Positions 63,702 to 64,000 of a DNA stretch of 64,000 bases are shown piece after piece. The stretch comes from Chenggangzhangella methanolivorans (GTDB lineage Bacteria > Pseudomonadota > Alphaproteobacteria > Rhizobiales > Methylopilaceae): NCBI RefSeq assembly GCF_019797865.1, contig NZ_CP081869.1:1054001-1118000 (forward strand), given 5' to 3'. The position numbers and the translations under genes are program-made. The notes below the pieces were generated by a model. The model saw only the letters and a program-made list of their open reading frames with translations, was not told where the DNA came from and did not search any database. Every line of letters begins with the position of its first letter. Position 1 is the first letter of the stretch.

Positions 63702-64000
63702 TTAGTCGGGAAGCAGCCCGGCGGCGCGATAGCCGTCGATAAGGGCATCGTAGATCGAGACGTCCGAACGACTGCGCGCGACGAGCTGGGCCCCGGCGAT
63801 AGCGGCATAGATCGAACGAGCCCTCGCTTCGCTTTCCCCGGCAGGGGCAAGCCCCGCGGCGGACACGTGCCGCGTCAGCCACGCCACGTTGACGTCGGCG
63901 AATGCGAGCACCTCCGTTTTCACGACGTCGGGCAGGTCGTCGAACTCGGCTGCCATGAAGCTGCACAGGCAGATCCGGTTGCCGTTCTTGAGCGCCACGG
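63702..64000 (-). CDS. TetR-family regulator, C-terminal part, cut by window edge
   Basis: About 99 residues to the window end. ICLCSFMAAEFDDLPDVVK, VNVAWLTRHVSAAGL and ARARSIYAAIAGAQLVARSRSD belong to the C-terminal ligand domain of the TetR/AcrR family with a cysteine motif. The DNA-binding N-terminus lies beyond base 64000. Any control of the esterase cluster is unknown. Confidence 0.75.
   Translation of the reverse strand, partial: VALKNGNRICLCSFMAAEFDDLPDVVKTEVLAFADVNVAWLTRHVSAAGLAPAGESEARARSIYAAIAGAQLVARSRSDVSIYDALIDGYRAAGLLPD

Overview
This 64 kb window is very GC-rich, codon-biased chromosomal DNA from an alphaproteobacterium, most likely a methylotroph-like member of the Hyphomicrobiales. 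The taxonomy is inferred from several traits: a PQQ alcohol dehydrogenase locus with PedF-type cytochrome and MoxJ-type binding protein, long-form dcd, a SAM-II riboswitch ahead of metZ, DUF2244 and MHS-type transporters. I see no rRNA, tRNA or CRISPR. About twenty genes, including housekeeping genes such as argB, are split by single-base frameshifts, and in the case resolved base by base the missing base lies in a G/C run. These are most simply base-calling or assembly errors, so I annotate the genes across the breaks.

Layout. (1) 1-12.6 kb: an exopolysaccharide locus with a membrane-anchored glycoside hydrolase, two GT4 transferases and a NodB-type deacetylase (start/stop overlaps), a Wzz/GumC-like copolymerase, a Wzx-like flippase, a GT2 transferase, a FemAB/CelD-like acyltransferase and a flavoprotein. 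(2) 12.6-25.2 kb: a PQQ alcohol-oxidation locus. Leftward are an ABC-type binding protein, a YVTN propeller, a NosR-like flavin/Fe-S membrane protein and an ApbE flavin transferase. Rightward are cytochrome c-550 PedF, a MoxJ-like protein, a quinoprotein alcohol dehydrogenase with the Asp-x-Asp lanthanide signature, and a LuxR-type response regulator. Facing it are a hybrid kinase of the NahK/ErcS' type and its FIST-domain partner (NosP-like). (3) 25-41.5 kb: ordinary genes (HAD nucleotidase, argB, a GGDEF/EAL protein, galE, nth, MHS transporter, ZntB-like and Pit transporters, FAH-family hydrolase, PQQ-repeat propeller, CoxG-like protein). (4) 41.5-49.4 kb: an RpiR regulator divergent from an ethanolamine-type permease, glutamine-synthetase-like ligase, aldehyde dehydrogenase, iron alcohol dehydrogenase and class I amidotransferase. 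This reads as a complete gamma-glutamylation route from an amino alcohol to an amino acid. (5) 49.4-53.3 kb: DUF3060 protein, metZ with SAM-II riboswitch, dcd. (6) 53.3-64 kb: an accessory island with a lower-GC orphan gene, an IS1111-group (IS110 family) element, an IS3 relic, a type-B carboxylesterase, three paralogous secreted esterases of the esterase-713 type around an AraC regulator, an SDR relic and a partial TetR gene.

How the parts work together. The PQQ locus is a periplasmic alcohol oxidation system with its own electron acceptor, accessory binding proteins and a probable sensory branch. Its two rightward transcripts share an upstream sequence box, a good candidate for the regulator's target. 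The amino-alcohol locus has a near-perfect 21 bp inverted repeat between regulator and permease. The esterase island has a shared 14 bp element, duplicated at a 21 bp period in front of one esterase, that fits AraC-type control. Several families of about 90 bp palindromic repeats sit between genes, and two of them appear to supply the start codon of the next gene.
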